A stretch of DNA of 64,000 bases from Pseudoips prasinana (taxonomy: Eukaryota; Arthropoda; Insecta; Lepidoptera; Nolidae): assembly GCA_951640165.1 (NCBI GenBank), contig OX621261.1, positions 1,054,001-1,118,000 of the forward strand, read 5' to 3'. Both the position numbers and the translations under genes were made by a program. Shown piece after piece: positions 27,921-37,683 of this stretch. The notes beneath the pieces are model-generated. The model saw only the letters and a program-made list of their open reading frames with translations, searched no databases and was not told where the DNA came from. Positions within the stretch are counted from its first letter, which is position 1. Each line of letters opens with the position of its first letter.

Positions 27921-28290
27921 AAAAAATATATATGATACGATACATTTTATACTGACATAATTAAAATTAAGTACCTAAGTAAGTAAATTACCTATTTTAT
28001 TTTGATAATTTATCACAATATGAAATTTACTTCATCTATTTTGTAATATTTTATTTTGTTGACATTGTTGGTACATAATAATATTAGTTTTACATTATAT
28101 ATTATTACATTTTGTGACATATAATTTATCTACATTTTTTTAATTGACATTGTACTCTGTTTGATATTTGGAAAATGTTGTATGCCTACTGGTGGAACAT
28201 GGAATGAACTATTGCTTTGTACCTATGTAATAATTTAACACACACCAACATCTAAGTTGGTGTGCCCTGTAAACCTGTCTATTTTGCTGT
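27921..28290. other. A+T-rich spacer with a 9-bp-arm hairpin
   Basis: No gene seen. CACACCAAC / GTTGGTGTG form a perfect hairpin with a 6-base loop at about 28241-28264, perhaps the 3' structure of a LINE whose C-terminal scrap follows. Confidence 0.5.
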
Positions 28291-28385
28291 GTGCACATGG
28301 CGGTTTACAATACCGGGCTACTGGGGAAAAGTATATTTAAAATAGTACCGGCTGTATACAATAAAATACCTACATTGAATAGTGA
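28291..28385 (+). pseudogene. LINE reverse transcriptase C-terminal scrap
   Basis: Reads NTGLLGKSIFKIVPAVYNKI, resembling the C-terminus of J-type LINE ORF2 (compare KSIFCVGPRIYNHLP in J2). It is cut by the RTE 5' scrap at 28386. Confidence 0.5.
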
Positions 28386-28427
28386 GCTGTGTGGTGACGG
28401 CGGAGAATATCATCACCCCATCTCATC
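28386..28427 (+). mobile_element. RTE 5'-end scrap
   Basis: GCTGTGTGGTGACGGCGGAG and ATCATCACCCCATCTCATC match the 5' ends of the RTE at 10361 and its derivative at 2726. It ends abruptly after about 42 bases with no RTE 3' tail detected, which is unusual for target-primed insertion. Confidence 0.75.
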
Positions 28428-28609
28428 GCTGACAGCTGAGCCGGAGTTTATGTGTTGGACAGATCCGGGATAAATATTTATGAGGTGAGCGCGATTGTTT
28501 CTTTTGTGTCTGGGTGTAATAAATCTGTAATTTGTATGTATTTGGATATTTGGAGGTGTGTTTGTCAGTTTTCTGGTTGCATGTTTGACGACGGGAAACC
28601 CACTATTTG

Positions 28610-29040
28610 GCTTGATGCTCTTACCCTGCAGAGAGACCTAGCGTCTCTATGTGTCCTCTACCGCGTTTATCACGGGGAGTGTTCAGAGGAATTGTTCGAG
28701 CTTATACCTGCCGCCACAGACCCTCTCGCCAAAAGTGGAATATTCATCCTTATCACCTGGATGAATGGCCATCTACCACCGCGCGTTTCACAAGAAACTT
28801 TTTGCCGCGCACTACCGCTCTGTGGAAACAATTAGCTGCGGAGGTATTTCCGATCCGGTATGACATGACAACTTTCAAGAAGCGAGCCTATTCTTTCTTA
28901 AAGGCCGGCAACGCTCTTGGGGCTCCTCTGGGTTTCGAGTGTCGATGGGCTTCGGTGATCACTTACCATCAGGAGACCGAATTGCTCGTTTGCCACCCTA
29001 TTCTCAAAAGAAAATACCTACTTATAAATTATTATTTATA
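28610..29040 (+). pseudogene. CR1-like LINE, C-terminal end and 3' tail
   Basis: LASLCVLYRVYHGECSEELF, a frameshift near 28720, then NIHPYHLDEWPSTTARFTRN and FPIRYDMTTFKKRAYSFL. The shared CR1-like tail follows (GCCGGCAACGCTC, CACTTACCATCAGG, GCTCGTTTGCC). It parallels the C-terminus of the larger copy at 40438-42081. Confidence 0.78.
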
Positions 29041-29302
29041 AAATTGAAAAAACAATAATTTAAGGCTTTTATTCACGAAGACTTTAAAAAAGCGCTTGTA
29101 AATAGTCAGAACATGTTTGTAGTAATATAGTGAAGTATTAGTACATAATTATTGCTAGTTACATAGATATTTAGGTACACGGATTGTATGAAAACATCTA
29201 TAAAATGTATTTTATAATAGTAATGATATTTAGCTAGCTTATATTAAGTTATTAGCGACATAAACGTGAAAATTGGGATACCAAAACAAGAGGACCGCCT
29301 TA

Positions 29303-29746
29303 TCATGAAACCACATGGATACGGAGTTCGAAACGAGAGAGGACAAACCGCGGCAGCCCTAGCAGCACCCTAAATGCGTTGTTATGCTGGTCGCGCAAGG
29401 CACTGTAGGTTCGCTGCCCATATTTGACCCATAGGCTGCACGTATAAAAAGACTGGCAATAGGCTTTAAATAAGGTCACCTTTACTTGTTCAGTATAGCG
29501 TGCAAATGTACGAGCCAACATGTTACATCGAACCGACAGCGCCCTACGTTCCCGCTCTATGTCCTCATTGTCAGACGAGTTGTCTGTGTTCTAGCTGTGT
29601 AGTACTGTACAGTCTGCTTGAGACAGAGGATAGCACTCTCAGTCGACAAACCAGGCCTGAAGCCAAACTGAGCGTCATGTAAATGAATGTTCTTCTCCAG
29701 CTGTCTATCAAGCAGCCTGTCCAGGACCTTGGCTACTACAGTATAG
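29303..29746 (-). pseudogene. LINE reverse transcriptase scraps, minus strand
   Basis: Minus strand, from 29746: VVAKVLDRLLDRQLEKN, QFGFRPGLSTESAIL, KQTVQYYTA (fingers and palm start), then directly 29521-29303: KVTLFKAYCQSFYTCSLWVK, NNAFRVLLGLPRF (C-terminal part). The palm active site is missing, so a large internal deletion joins the two. 29041-29302 is A+T-rich and may be its 3'UTR. Confidence 0.65.
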
Positions 29747-29794
29747 CTATAGGCCTATCTCGTGTATATATATATACACGAGATAGGCCTATAG
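29747..29794. repeat. Perfect 48-bp palindrome, no spacer
   Basis: Left arm 29747-29770, right arm 29771-29794; it contains ATAGGCCTAT on both sides and TATATA at the centre. A third ATAGGCCTAT is at 29801-29810. It sits exactly where the minus-strand LINE fragment meets the plus-strand one. Confidence 0.95.
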
Positions 29795-30870
29795 TTATAT
29801 ATAGGCCTATCTTACTTGTACTGTATTATATAGACTACAAAAAAGCATTTAACTCAGCGTCACATAACTATATCTGGAAAACTCTATCATCACAGAAAGT
29901 GGAACAAGAATATATGCAAGTAATAAAAAGCATGTACAACAATAAAAGTAGAGTTAAACTTGAAACAGCTGGCCCCTGATTTGCCATAAATAGAGGGGTA
30001 AGACTCTATCACCTTTACTATATATAGCCACATTAGAGTCAATACTAAGCAAGCTTGACTGGAAAAAATGGGGAGTTAAAATAAAAAATAGATACTTAAG
30101 CCACCTACGCTTCGCCGACGATCTGGTGCTGATATCAGAGAAAGGTGCAGAGTTACAATACATGGTAGAGTCATTAAACACATTTAGCAAGCTCGCTGGT
30201 TTAGAAATGAACCTTGCCAAAACGAAGATAATGACTAACAGCACCAACATACTAATATTTGTCGAAGACGAAGCTCTTAAACATACCGATTATTACATAT
30301 ATCTCGGCAAACAAATTAGCTTCGACAGTACAAGCAACTACCAAGAGGCCGAACGCAGAGTGAAGTTAACATGGAATAAGTACTGGAGCTGAAAGGAAAT
30401 ATTTAAGAGCAACATGCCAATCAGCCTAAAGACTAAAGTTATGAACTCTTGCCTTATACCATGTTTAACCTACGCTTGCCAGACGTGGAAGTTTAATCAA
30501 AACGTAAGAAACAGAATAACAACTTGCCAACGCGGAATGGAACGCAGTATGTTAAACATAAAGAAAATACAAAAAATACGCTATTCTAAAATACGTCACT
30601 CCACGAAAGCAACAGCCAGTCTCGCCAAGATCTTGCATTAAAATGGTAGTGGGCTGGACATGTGGCACGGCTGCAAGATCAGCGATGGACATGTCACTGC
30701 ATGGAATGGACCAGTAGGCAAAAGAAAAATAGGGAGAGTCTGGAACAGATGGGAGGACGAGATCAAACGCATAGCGGGTCCCAGCTGGATGTATTCCGCA
30801 AAATCCAGAGATGAATGGATCTCATTGGAGGAGGCCTTTACCTGCAGAGGGGTTCTTGCAGAGTGAATTT
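29795..30870 (+). pseudogene. Decayed RTE-clade LINE, reverse transcriptase to C-terminus
   Basis: YYIDYKKAFNSASHNYIWKT (first palm motif), NRGVRLYH, LSHLRFADDLV (29 codons downstream region, shifted), LSKLAGLEMNLAKTKIM-like, YIYLGKQISF, LIPCLTYACQTWK and the RTE-type terminus KRKIGRVWNRWEDEIKRIAG...WISLEEAF. Four or more frame breaks. It is a different family from the RTE at 10361, on the same strand. The 3' end lies near 30945 (AAAAAATAAATGGC). Confidence 0.75.
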
Positions 30871-30945
30871 ACCACATAAGATAGTCAGTTAGTTTTAATT
30901 TTGTTTATTCTTTAAAAAATAAATGGCTTTTTATTTTATTTTTTA

Positions 30946-31334
30946 TTTTTGTTTATTAAGTTGTAAGTTATTGTCAAAGAGATTATGTTTAGGATTTATA
31001 ATCGAAATTTATAGTTTCAGCTATATTTTACTTCATATTATTGTCTGAACGGTTCTGTCTATATTAAGGTACGAATTCAATATTATTATTATTATGGCGG
31101 ACTTTGTGTTTATAACAACGGTCGCGTTTTAATGGTACCGCCGGATCCAATGCGCCTGAACTGAGAAGACCCAGCAAAACAAACTTAATCTACTACCGGT
31201 TAAAACAGGGCCCAGTTGAGACAGTCTGGCGAAACATACTCATGCTGCGGGCATGAACACGGGATTTGGTGTACTTAAAGTAATTATTTAGTAGGCAAAC
31301 ACAATATCTGCTCGATCGGTTGTCTGAATGCTTA
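30946..31334. other. Gene-free spacer
   Basis: A+T-rich sequence with short ATT repeats near 31080; nothing recognisable. Confidence 0.4.
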
Positions 31335-31512
31335 TTTACCCCGCGGTTTTACCTGCGCTAAACTTTATAAATTATAGTCTATGTGTTAAAGCAAGGTGTC
31401 AGCTAACTCCATACCAAATTTTGTTAAAAGCGTCTTGGAAACTTATGTCAGGCATATCAGTAATATAATAGAATATATATATATATATATATACCTATAT
31501 ATATTAATATAT
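31335..31512 (-). repeat. Dispersed repeat fragment plus TA microsatellite
   Basis: Minus-strand relative of the 7226-7525 repeat end (CCCCGCGGTTTTACCTG, AAACTTTATAAATTATAG), followed by (TA)n at about 31471-31512. Confidence 0.45.
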
Positions 31513-31647
31513 ATGAGACTCCAGTTAGGTTATTTAAAAAGAAATCACATAAATCTAACCGAATTTATATTTCTCAAAAACAGATACAAATGCTAGCACA
31601 ACTATTTTAAGCAATATGGCGTTAAATAAATTTTAAAACGACACGAC
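31513..31647. repeat. 135-bp repeat, copy 1
   Basis: Identical by eye to 49432-49566 over 135 bases (ATGAGACTCCAGTTAGG to AAAACGACACGAC). Same orientation, 18 kb apart. Flanks differ on both sides. No coding potential; origin unknown. Confidence 0.9.
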
Positions 31648-31887
31648 AACAACCGACACGTTCGAACGCCACGCACAGAGTGAGCCCGAGGCCCAGCAAG
31701 CAATTATATTTATAGTGCCGTGTTAGTTTCCAATCTGGCGTAGACTGGATTCCATAATACGGCCGTTCCTGACAGCGAGGCGTCCCGACCGCTTCATCAC
31801 TCTACAGATGTAAGGCGGCAGAGGTGCCTTCAAGCTACATCAGAATTGGCACCAATGAGTTCCTCCTCTGCAATATAGAAAACACTC

Positions 31888-31888
<1 letters not shown>
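31648..31888. other. Unassigned G+C-richer spacer
   Basis: No recognised gene. Composition is higher in G+C than the surroundings; possibly part of the same unknown element as the 135-bp repeat. Confidence 0.35.
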
Positions 31889-31922
<34 letters not shown>

Positions 31923-32110
31923 TCAGAGGTCGACAAACGAGCAAGTGGGTCACCTGATGGTAAGTGATCACCGCCGCCCATGGACACTCGCAACACCAGA
32001 GGAGTCGCGGGTGCGTTGCCGGCCTTTAAGAGTCAGCAAACAAGTGTTGCTGACCCTTCCCCCCGCCCCAATGAGCTCTGGCGACCTTACTCACACTCGG
32101 AAACACAACA
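31889..32110 (-). mobile_element. CR1-like 3' tail with 31-base poly(A)
   Basis: Minus strand: GCCGGCAACGCACCCGCG, CACTTACCATCAGGTG, GCTCGTTTGTC and ATATA, then an uninterrupted run of 31 A (T run at 31889-31919). Severely 5'-truncated; no coding sequence remains. The pure tail suggests a recent insertion. Confidence 0.8.
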
Positions 32111-32510
32111 TTATATTATTAATGTTATTATTAAGGAATGTCTTCTGTAAGCCTAAGCCTTAATTCTTTAAAACCTTTTAAGGTTTTCGAAAAAGCGATC
32201 CAAATTGAAAATTTAGAATCCTGACTACAGACGCAAGCGTGCACTCTTACATCGGCAGTAAGGACCAGCCAAAAATGAATTTTAAAAGTGAGAAGAGTGG
32301 ATGTCGTGCAAACACCTCAAACTGCGCAATTTAAGGCACCCGCACGGCATCTGTATTATGTAAGCTCGTATATGAAACGTCTAACACAGTAGCGCGCTAT
32401 TGTCGTCAATATTCGCCGATACAAATAACGAATATTACGACACACCACAGCCACACAGTAGGGAAGCAAAATCCGGCCGAATCCGCCTCTACCATACCGC
32501 AAAAATGAAT
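32111..32510. other. Gene-free spacer
   Basis: No recognisable coding or element sequence. Confidence 0.4.
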
Positions 32511-32757
32511 GGGAAGTAAAGCACCGAAGTGCCCACCTCAACCACCTCGAAAACGGGAAGTAAAGCACCGTAGTGCCCACCTCAACCTTGAAAACGGGAA
32601 GTAAAGCACCGTAGTGCCCACCTCGGCCTCATAAATGGGAAGTAAAGCACAGACGTGCCCACCTCAACCTCAATAACGGGAAGTAAAGCACAGAGGTGCC
32701 CACCTCGACCGTAAATATGGGAAGTAAAGCACAGAAGTGCCCACCTCAACCTTCGCG
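32511..32757. repeat. Six-unit 41-bp tandem array with an invariant stem
   Basis: GGGAAGTAAAGCAC starts at 32511, 32555, 32596, 32637, 32678 and 32719 (41-bp spacing, first interval 44). Each unit has GCAC-NNNN-GTGC, where the four central bases vary (CGAA, CGTA, CGTA, AGAC, AGAG, AGAA) while both 4-base arms are unchanged. GTGCCCACCTC follows in all. Confidence 0.9.
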
Positions 32758-33361
32758 TACCAGTCTCAAAGAAAGCGGTGGACGTGTCCGAGGTCCACTC
32801 CCCGTGCTACAACACAGAATGTTGGGCTGCCGTTGAAGTCTTTAACCCGGTGAGAAATGCCATCTGGTAGCGGTGATGTGAAAGCGAGCGCAGGACTTCG
32901 TAGAGGCCGCACATACCGGAGTCGAGTTTGCCTGCACCCCGATGCGTATTCAGGGAACACGACTTTCAGGGACTTAGCCCTGCACGCCTACGGAACGCAC
33001 ATCGGTTATAGCCAGATACTACGAGGTATTAGCCTCGGGAGCCACCACTCGATAGCACTGGTAGTACATTCCACCCAGCAAGGCTATCACTCTCCTTCAC
33101 CACACCAAGTGTGTACTATAAACAGAATAACATTAAAAGGTTCGGTTGGAACTTATATCAAAAATTGCGGAACAACTCTCAGAACAGGATTTCCTGCCTG
33201 ATAAAGTCAGAACTTCGTCCCAACATATAAAGTCAAGAGCTCCTTGCCCAACACAAAGTCTGATCTTAAAACATAACGCCAGCCACGCGCGCCAGGGTGC
33301 TGCGACGAACACACAACAAGAAGTGTTAACTTCCTTCACCCAACCACAAAGCATGATGCCA
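32758..33361. other. Unassigned region
   Basis: Moderate G+C; several short open frames on both strands, none with a recognised domain. It lies between the 41-bp array and a Gypsy integrase scrap, so it may be retroelement leader or LTR sequence; this is not established. Confidence 0.3.
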
Positions 33362-33500
33362 CCTCAAAGGAGGCTGCACAAGTCTCCGGGCATCAGTCAC
33401 TTCGCCAAAGCACCATGCATTGTGAAGCCGACTGCGTGGTCCTCCAGCCGTCCTCAGCAACAATCTGTAACAAGACGCGACACACGCGTCTACCAGACTT
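33362..33500 (-). pseudogene. Ty3/Gypsy integrase C-terminal scrap, copy 1
   Basis: Minus strand reads GWRTTQSASQCMVLWRSD*CPETCAASFE, matching the end of lepidopteran Gypsy-type polyproteins. It parallels QVEAQCMVPW...CAAFFE at 35925-36115. One stop; no upstream integrase core was found. Confidence 0.5.
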
Positions 33501-33654
33501 AGTAACGAAGCCGACACGCGGTATGAGCGATTTTTCCAATAAAATTATAAGGACTGACAAAACATCCCTTCCTTACCGTACATTACATGCATCAATGTCA
33601 ATCATCATCCTCTAAACTCTAGCTAGCTATGTTTGAAAATGCAGTCATTGTTCC

Positions 33655-35780
33655 TATTTTTTATTTATTTTATTTAAAACTTTAGCACAACGATGTACAA
33701 GGCGGACTTAATGCCAGAGGCATTCTCTACCAGTCAACCTTAGGGTGATGCAGAGAAAAGCTTGGTAGGTGCACTATAAATTGTAATGTGTGAAGGTAAA
33801 AATCCTATACTAATATACAAGATGCGTACTTACATAAAATACATAAATACTTATTACATAAACTAATATATATTTATAAATAAATATAAGTATAAACATA
33901 TATAAATATATACCTATATATGTATATAATATTAAAAATAAATATGAGAATACTATTGAGCTGATTCTGCCAAAAATTTTTTCATCAAATGCGCACGGGT
34001 TTTCTTTTTAAAAGAAAAACGACTCTTTGCCATCCTGATTTCCGTAGGAAGAGAGTTCCAGAGGAGAATGGACTGTACGAAAAAGGAAGAATGGATAGAA
34101 TCAGTACGATGAAGAGGACAATGAAGAAGACGGTTGTGAGTAGACCGAAGGTTTTTATTATGCTGAGTATGTAGATATTTAAATTGACAAGTTAAATATA
34201 GAGGAGAAGAAGGAGAATCTAATAAGGAGAACAGGGTGGTTAAGGCTCTTAAAGTTCTACGCTGGCGAATAGGCAACCACTTGAGCTGAGCTCGATAGCT
34301 ACTCACATGGTCGTATTTACGAAGATTGAAAATGAATCGAATGCAGTTATTCAGAAGGCGGTCGAGTTTATTGAGGTGATCTGCATTCAGGTCAAAGTAA
34401 CACACATCACCATAGTCAATTATAGGAAAGATTAAAGCCTGCACGAGCGTTACCTATGTTTCTACAGGAAGAAAATTTTTGAGGCGATAGAGACATCGTA
34501 ACACGTTTGTGACCCTCTGACTGACACTAGTAATTTGGTTCTGCCAAGAAATTGTTGTGTCGATGTGCAAGCCAAGATTTTTTACATTTTTGCTAATAGG
34601 AATAGCTGAGTTATTAAATATTACCGGTGGTAGATTATCTGTATCAACCCGACACATCATACGTGAACTACCAACGATAATTGCTTGGCATTTTGCAGGG
34701 TTAACAATGAGTCCAAACCTATTAGACCAGTTTTTAATAACGTCTAAGTCCTGATTAATTTTGCCGATCGCCTCTGACAAATGATCTGTACTCGCCTGAC
34801 TGTACAGCTGTAGGTCATCGGCATAAAGATGATACGCACTCTGAAGATCGTTTGTTAAGAGATTTATAAAGAGCGAGAATAAGAGAGGAGAGAGAATACC
34901 GCCTTGAGGCACACCAGTATCTAAATTACACCAGTTCGATGAGGCTTCACCGACGTGTACTGACTGCTGGCGTCCTCGAAGATATGAAGAAAACCATTCC
35001 AGCGCTTTGTCCGAGACCATAAGATGGGACAGGATTGACAAAAGGATATGGTGACTGACGGTATTAAAGGCGTTGGAGAAGTCAATCAAAATCATGACGG
35101 TGACTTTCGTGTCCTCCATGCCAGTCCTAACATCGCCAGTCACTTTGAGGAGTGCAGTGGTAGTACTGTGGCCAGGCCTAAACCCAGATTGTAGTGGGCT
35201 TAACAGATTGTTCGCAAGTATGTGACGTGAAAGCTGTTTATGCACACAGGACTCTAGGACTTTGGACAGAAAAGGAAGGATTGATATAGGACGGTAATGT
35301 ACCGGGAGAGAAGGATGAGTGGTCTTGGGGAGAGGAAGGACATAGGCATGGCGCCACAGTGAGGGAAATGTTCCAGAGTCGATGGAGAAATTCACAATGT
35401 GACAAATCGCAGGAAGGAGGTGATCTAGTATTGCTGTTATCATCCGTCGACTGATACTATCGCAGCCAACCGCATTGGATTTGATAGAAAGGATTATCTT
35501 TTTGATCTCATTCGAAGCAACTGGAGAAAAAGAAAATGAATTGATGTTAGGGCGCGTTAGACCATTGACGAAGGCGACTGTTTGAGATATGGTTAGGTGA
35601 TCTTTAGATGAAGTGGTGGAGAAATGACGATTAAGATCATCTAAACCAATGGAACTTGGAAGGTCTAAATTTCGCGACTTGCCGATACCTAAAGTTCCTA
35701 GGAATTTCCAAATACCAGCAGGAGTTGACAAGGATATATTTTTCAAGATATGTTGGCGTTTAGCATTACGTATCATATTG
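33655..35780 (-). mobile_element. LINE K2, 5'-truncated
   Basis: Minus strand; homologous to K1 from the linker to the 3' end. Truncated at about 35780 within the linker. The 3'UTR shares GGCGGACTTAATGCCA with K1 and the tail ends near 33655 in T/A-rich sequence. Confidence 0.85.
33953..35776 (-). pseudogene. LINE K2 ORF2: reverse transcriptase, one nonsense codon
   Basis: The frame from 35776 runs in register to 33953 with a single in-frame TAG near 34455, in the thumb (RLKNFLPVET* then LVQALIFPIIDYGD). Motifs: HYRPISILPFLSKV, MILIDFSNAFNTVS, GVPQGGILSPLLF and YADDLQLY. The C-terminus RFSFKKKTRAHLMKKF is complete and shows that the K1 stop at 21227 is early. The endonuclease is absent by 5' truncation. 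Confidence 0.85.
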
Positions 35781-35924
35781 TGATAACACTACTAGTATGT
35801 TGGTCAAATGTGTGTTAAGAAATTAGGTGTACCTACAGGATGATGACAAACAAGACCACATGCAAAGTTTTCGTTAAGTTAGGATGAGATCTGAACTGAA
35901 CTAAAAACTGAAAGAGATGAACTC

Positions 35925-36115
35925 AGTTCGAAGAATGCAGCGCATATCCTCGAACACCATTTACTACTCCAAGGCACCATGCATTGTGCCTCCACTTGCG
36001 CAGTCTTGCCTCCACCGAGTAGCTTCGCCTCATAGCGACTGCTTTGCAAGGCTTTGGTCACCTTGTAAGGACTACCCGTCCTGGTGTCCAGCTTTCCTGC
36101 AGACTGATCATACAT
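35925..36115 (-). pseudogene. Ty3/Gypsy integrase C-terminal scrap, copy 2
   Basis: Minus strand: GKLDTRTGSPYKVTKALQSS, RYEAKLLGGG, QVEAQCMVPW and CAAFFE, the tail domain that follows the integrase core in Gypsy-type polyproteins. The core and reverse transcriptase are not in the window. It lies just beyond the 5' edge of K2, with copy 1 beyond the 3' edge. Confidence 0.6.
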
Positions 36116-36814
36116 GATTACAAAAACAAGATCATTAAGTTTAAACTCATGAGTAGGAAGTCTACCACAGTTAACTTACTCATACAGCCTCTAGTTACTT
36201 CACGTAAAGCATCTAAGTTGGTTGAAAAGCCACGTCACGTACTGACACTCAGAGAAACACAGAATTAAAGTTCTAAAACTTAAATCGTTTTTATCTTTTC
36301 CCAAGTTTAATACCTGGTATGGGGCTCTTTTGACACGTTTTTTAGAAACGCAGATAAGACAATGGGAAGTACACTTTCCGATAAAACTCCTTCAAACCTC
36401 GCCACAGACACTGGCCGCAACCTGCGTCGTTCTGCTATACGTGTCACTCAACAGATTATGATACTCAAGAGACTATTTCAGAGCAATATTTAATACAATT
36501 GGTATTTATAAAAAAATACTTGTATGTGATAATGGTGGAAGTAGTCAGAGAAACCAAGAAATTGTCTTACCTGTCCGTCTTTTTGTGGCGGTAAAATGTA
36601 TATCAAACCACCTTTCTCGGACTCGGCCTCACCTGACCATAACTCATTTGTCTTGAGATTGCTTACATGACTGATCTCACATTAGTGACATTAGTGAAAC
36701 GTTTGTCCTCTGTTTGACCTAATCTTTTACAAAACAACATCATTACATATGACGAACATTTAATTGACGGACACTGTATATTCAGGCTTAGAACAACTAC
36801 TTATGGTTCACACA
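36116..36814. other. Gene-free region
   Basis: No recognisable gene or element. Confidence 0.4.
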
Positions 36815-36895
36815 AATAGTTTTTCCGCGTGGGCATCGAAGCCGGGACACGGAGTGGCCAAGCGACGGTCTTAACCGCTGCGCCACACGTGCAGT
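36815..36895 (-). mobile_element. tRNA-like SINE head fragment
   Basis: Minus strand: A box TGGCGCAGCGGTTAAG and B box-like CGGCTTCGATGCCC. A following SINE body was not delimited. It is not a functional tRNA gene because acceptor pairing was not seen. Confidence 0.45.
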
Positions 36896-37545
36896 TAAAC
36901 TTTAGAGGATGACTTCAGGCTTATTTTGATAACTACGCTGCTAAGAAGTAGCTTGTAAACGTTCACTGCTATTATACCTACCAGGTTATTGAATAAATTG
37001 ACAAAAATGATTAGGGTTTGTCAGATGTTTGTTCAGGATTAGTCATACGCAGCTACGACTGTTTGAGCGCTGTCAATACCTCGTATCACAAGGTTCGTAG
37101 CTTTTCACTTAATTCTCTCACTATCATAAGGTGCAACAACGGCATGACATTTTTTTCAACACCGTGAAGTCACACACGTTGAGTTGAGGTACCATTCCTC
37201 AGCGGTGATCAACAACTACTGCACGTACCTATACACTGTGGCTATCATGCAATGATCGCAATACTGAGCGGCACCCGCGACGGCTATCAACACCTGACGA
37301 CTACTGGCCGAATTTCGCAACCATATTGTAAACCACCGCGTGGCAAACTATGTGAATGGTGTTGCGCCCTGATACGGGAGCCACCTTTCAAGCAAGGTCT
37401 TGATCGGCCATGTGAAATAGATCGCGTCATTTCACAAACAAAATAATAAAAATGTTCTTACGTGAAATCACACAACACAACAATTAACAAAACTAAAGCT
37501 TTCACTGAGGTTACACTCGTTCCGTTTAGGCATACACGTCATGGG
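36896..37545. other. Gene-free region
   Basis: Nothing recognisable; the plus-strand open frame near 37252-37446 has no family resemblance. Confidence 0.35.
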
Positions 37546-37682
37546 CTCTGTTTACAGTTAATGCACTCAGTGACATCCAATTAAGGCTCAAATAAATATT
37601 CCTTGTCGTCGCAATGATTTTATGTTTGAGCAGGATCCACCCCGTTGCACTATAAATGTATATCGTGAAGCGATGTATTAAA
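37546..37682. repeat. 137-bp repeat, copy 1 (paralogue at 48675-48811)
   Basis: Matches 48675-48811 with a handful of differences (CATCCAATTAAGGCTCAAA, CAGGATCCACCCCGTTGCAC, TATAAATGTATATCGTGAAG). The TATAAA after CCCCGTTGCAC could be a promoter element of an LTR, which is speculative. Its right edge is cut by LINE K3. Confidence 0.85.
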
Positions 37683-37683
37683 G

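Noticed and set aside
32511..32757. CRISPR-like array
   Set aside because: Only four bases vary between units and periodicity is 41 bp; a minisatellite fits better.
33146..33502. 118-codon plus-strand open frame
   Set aside because: Antisense to a Gypsy integrase tail over its right third; no recognisable domain.
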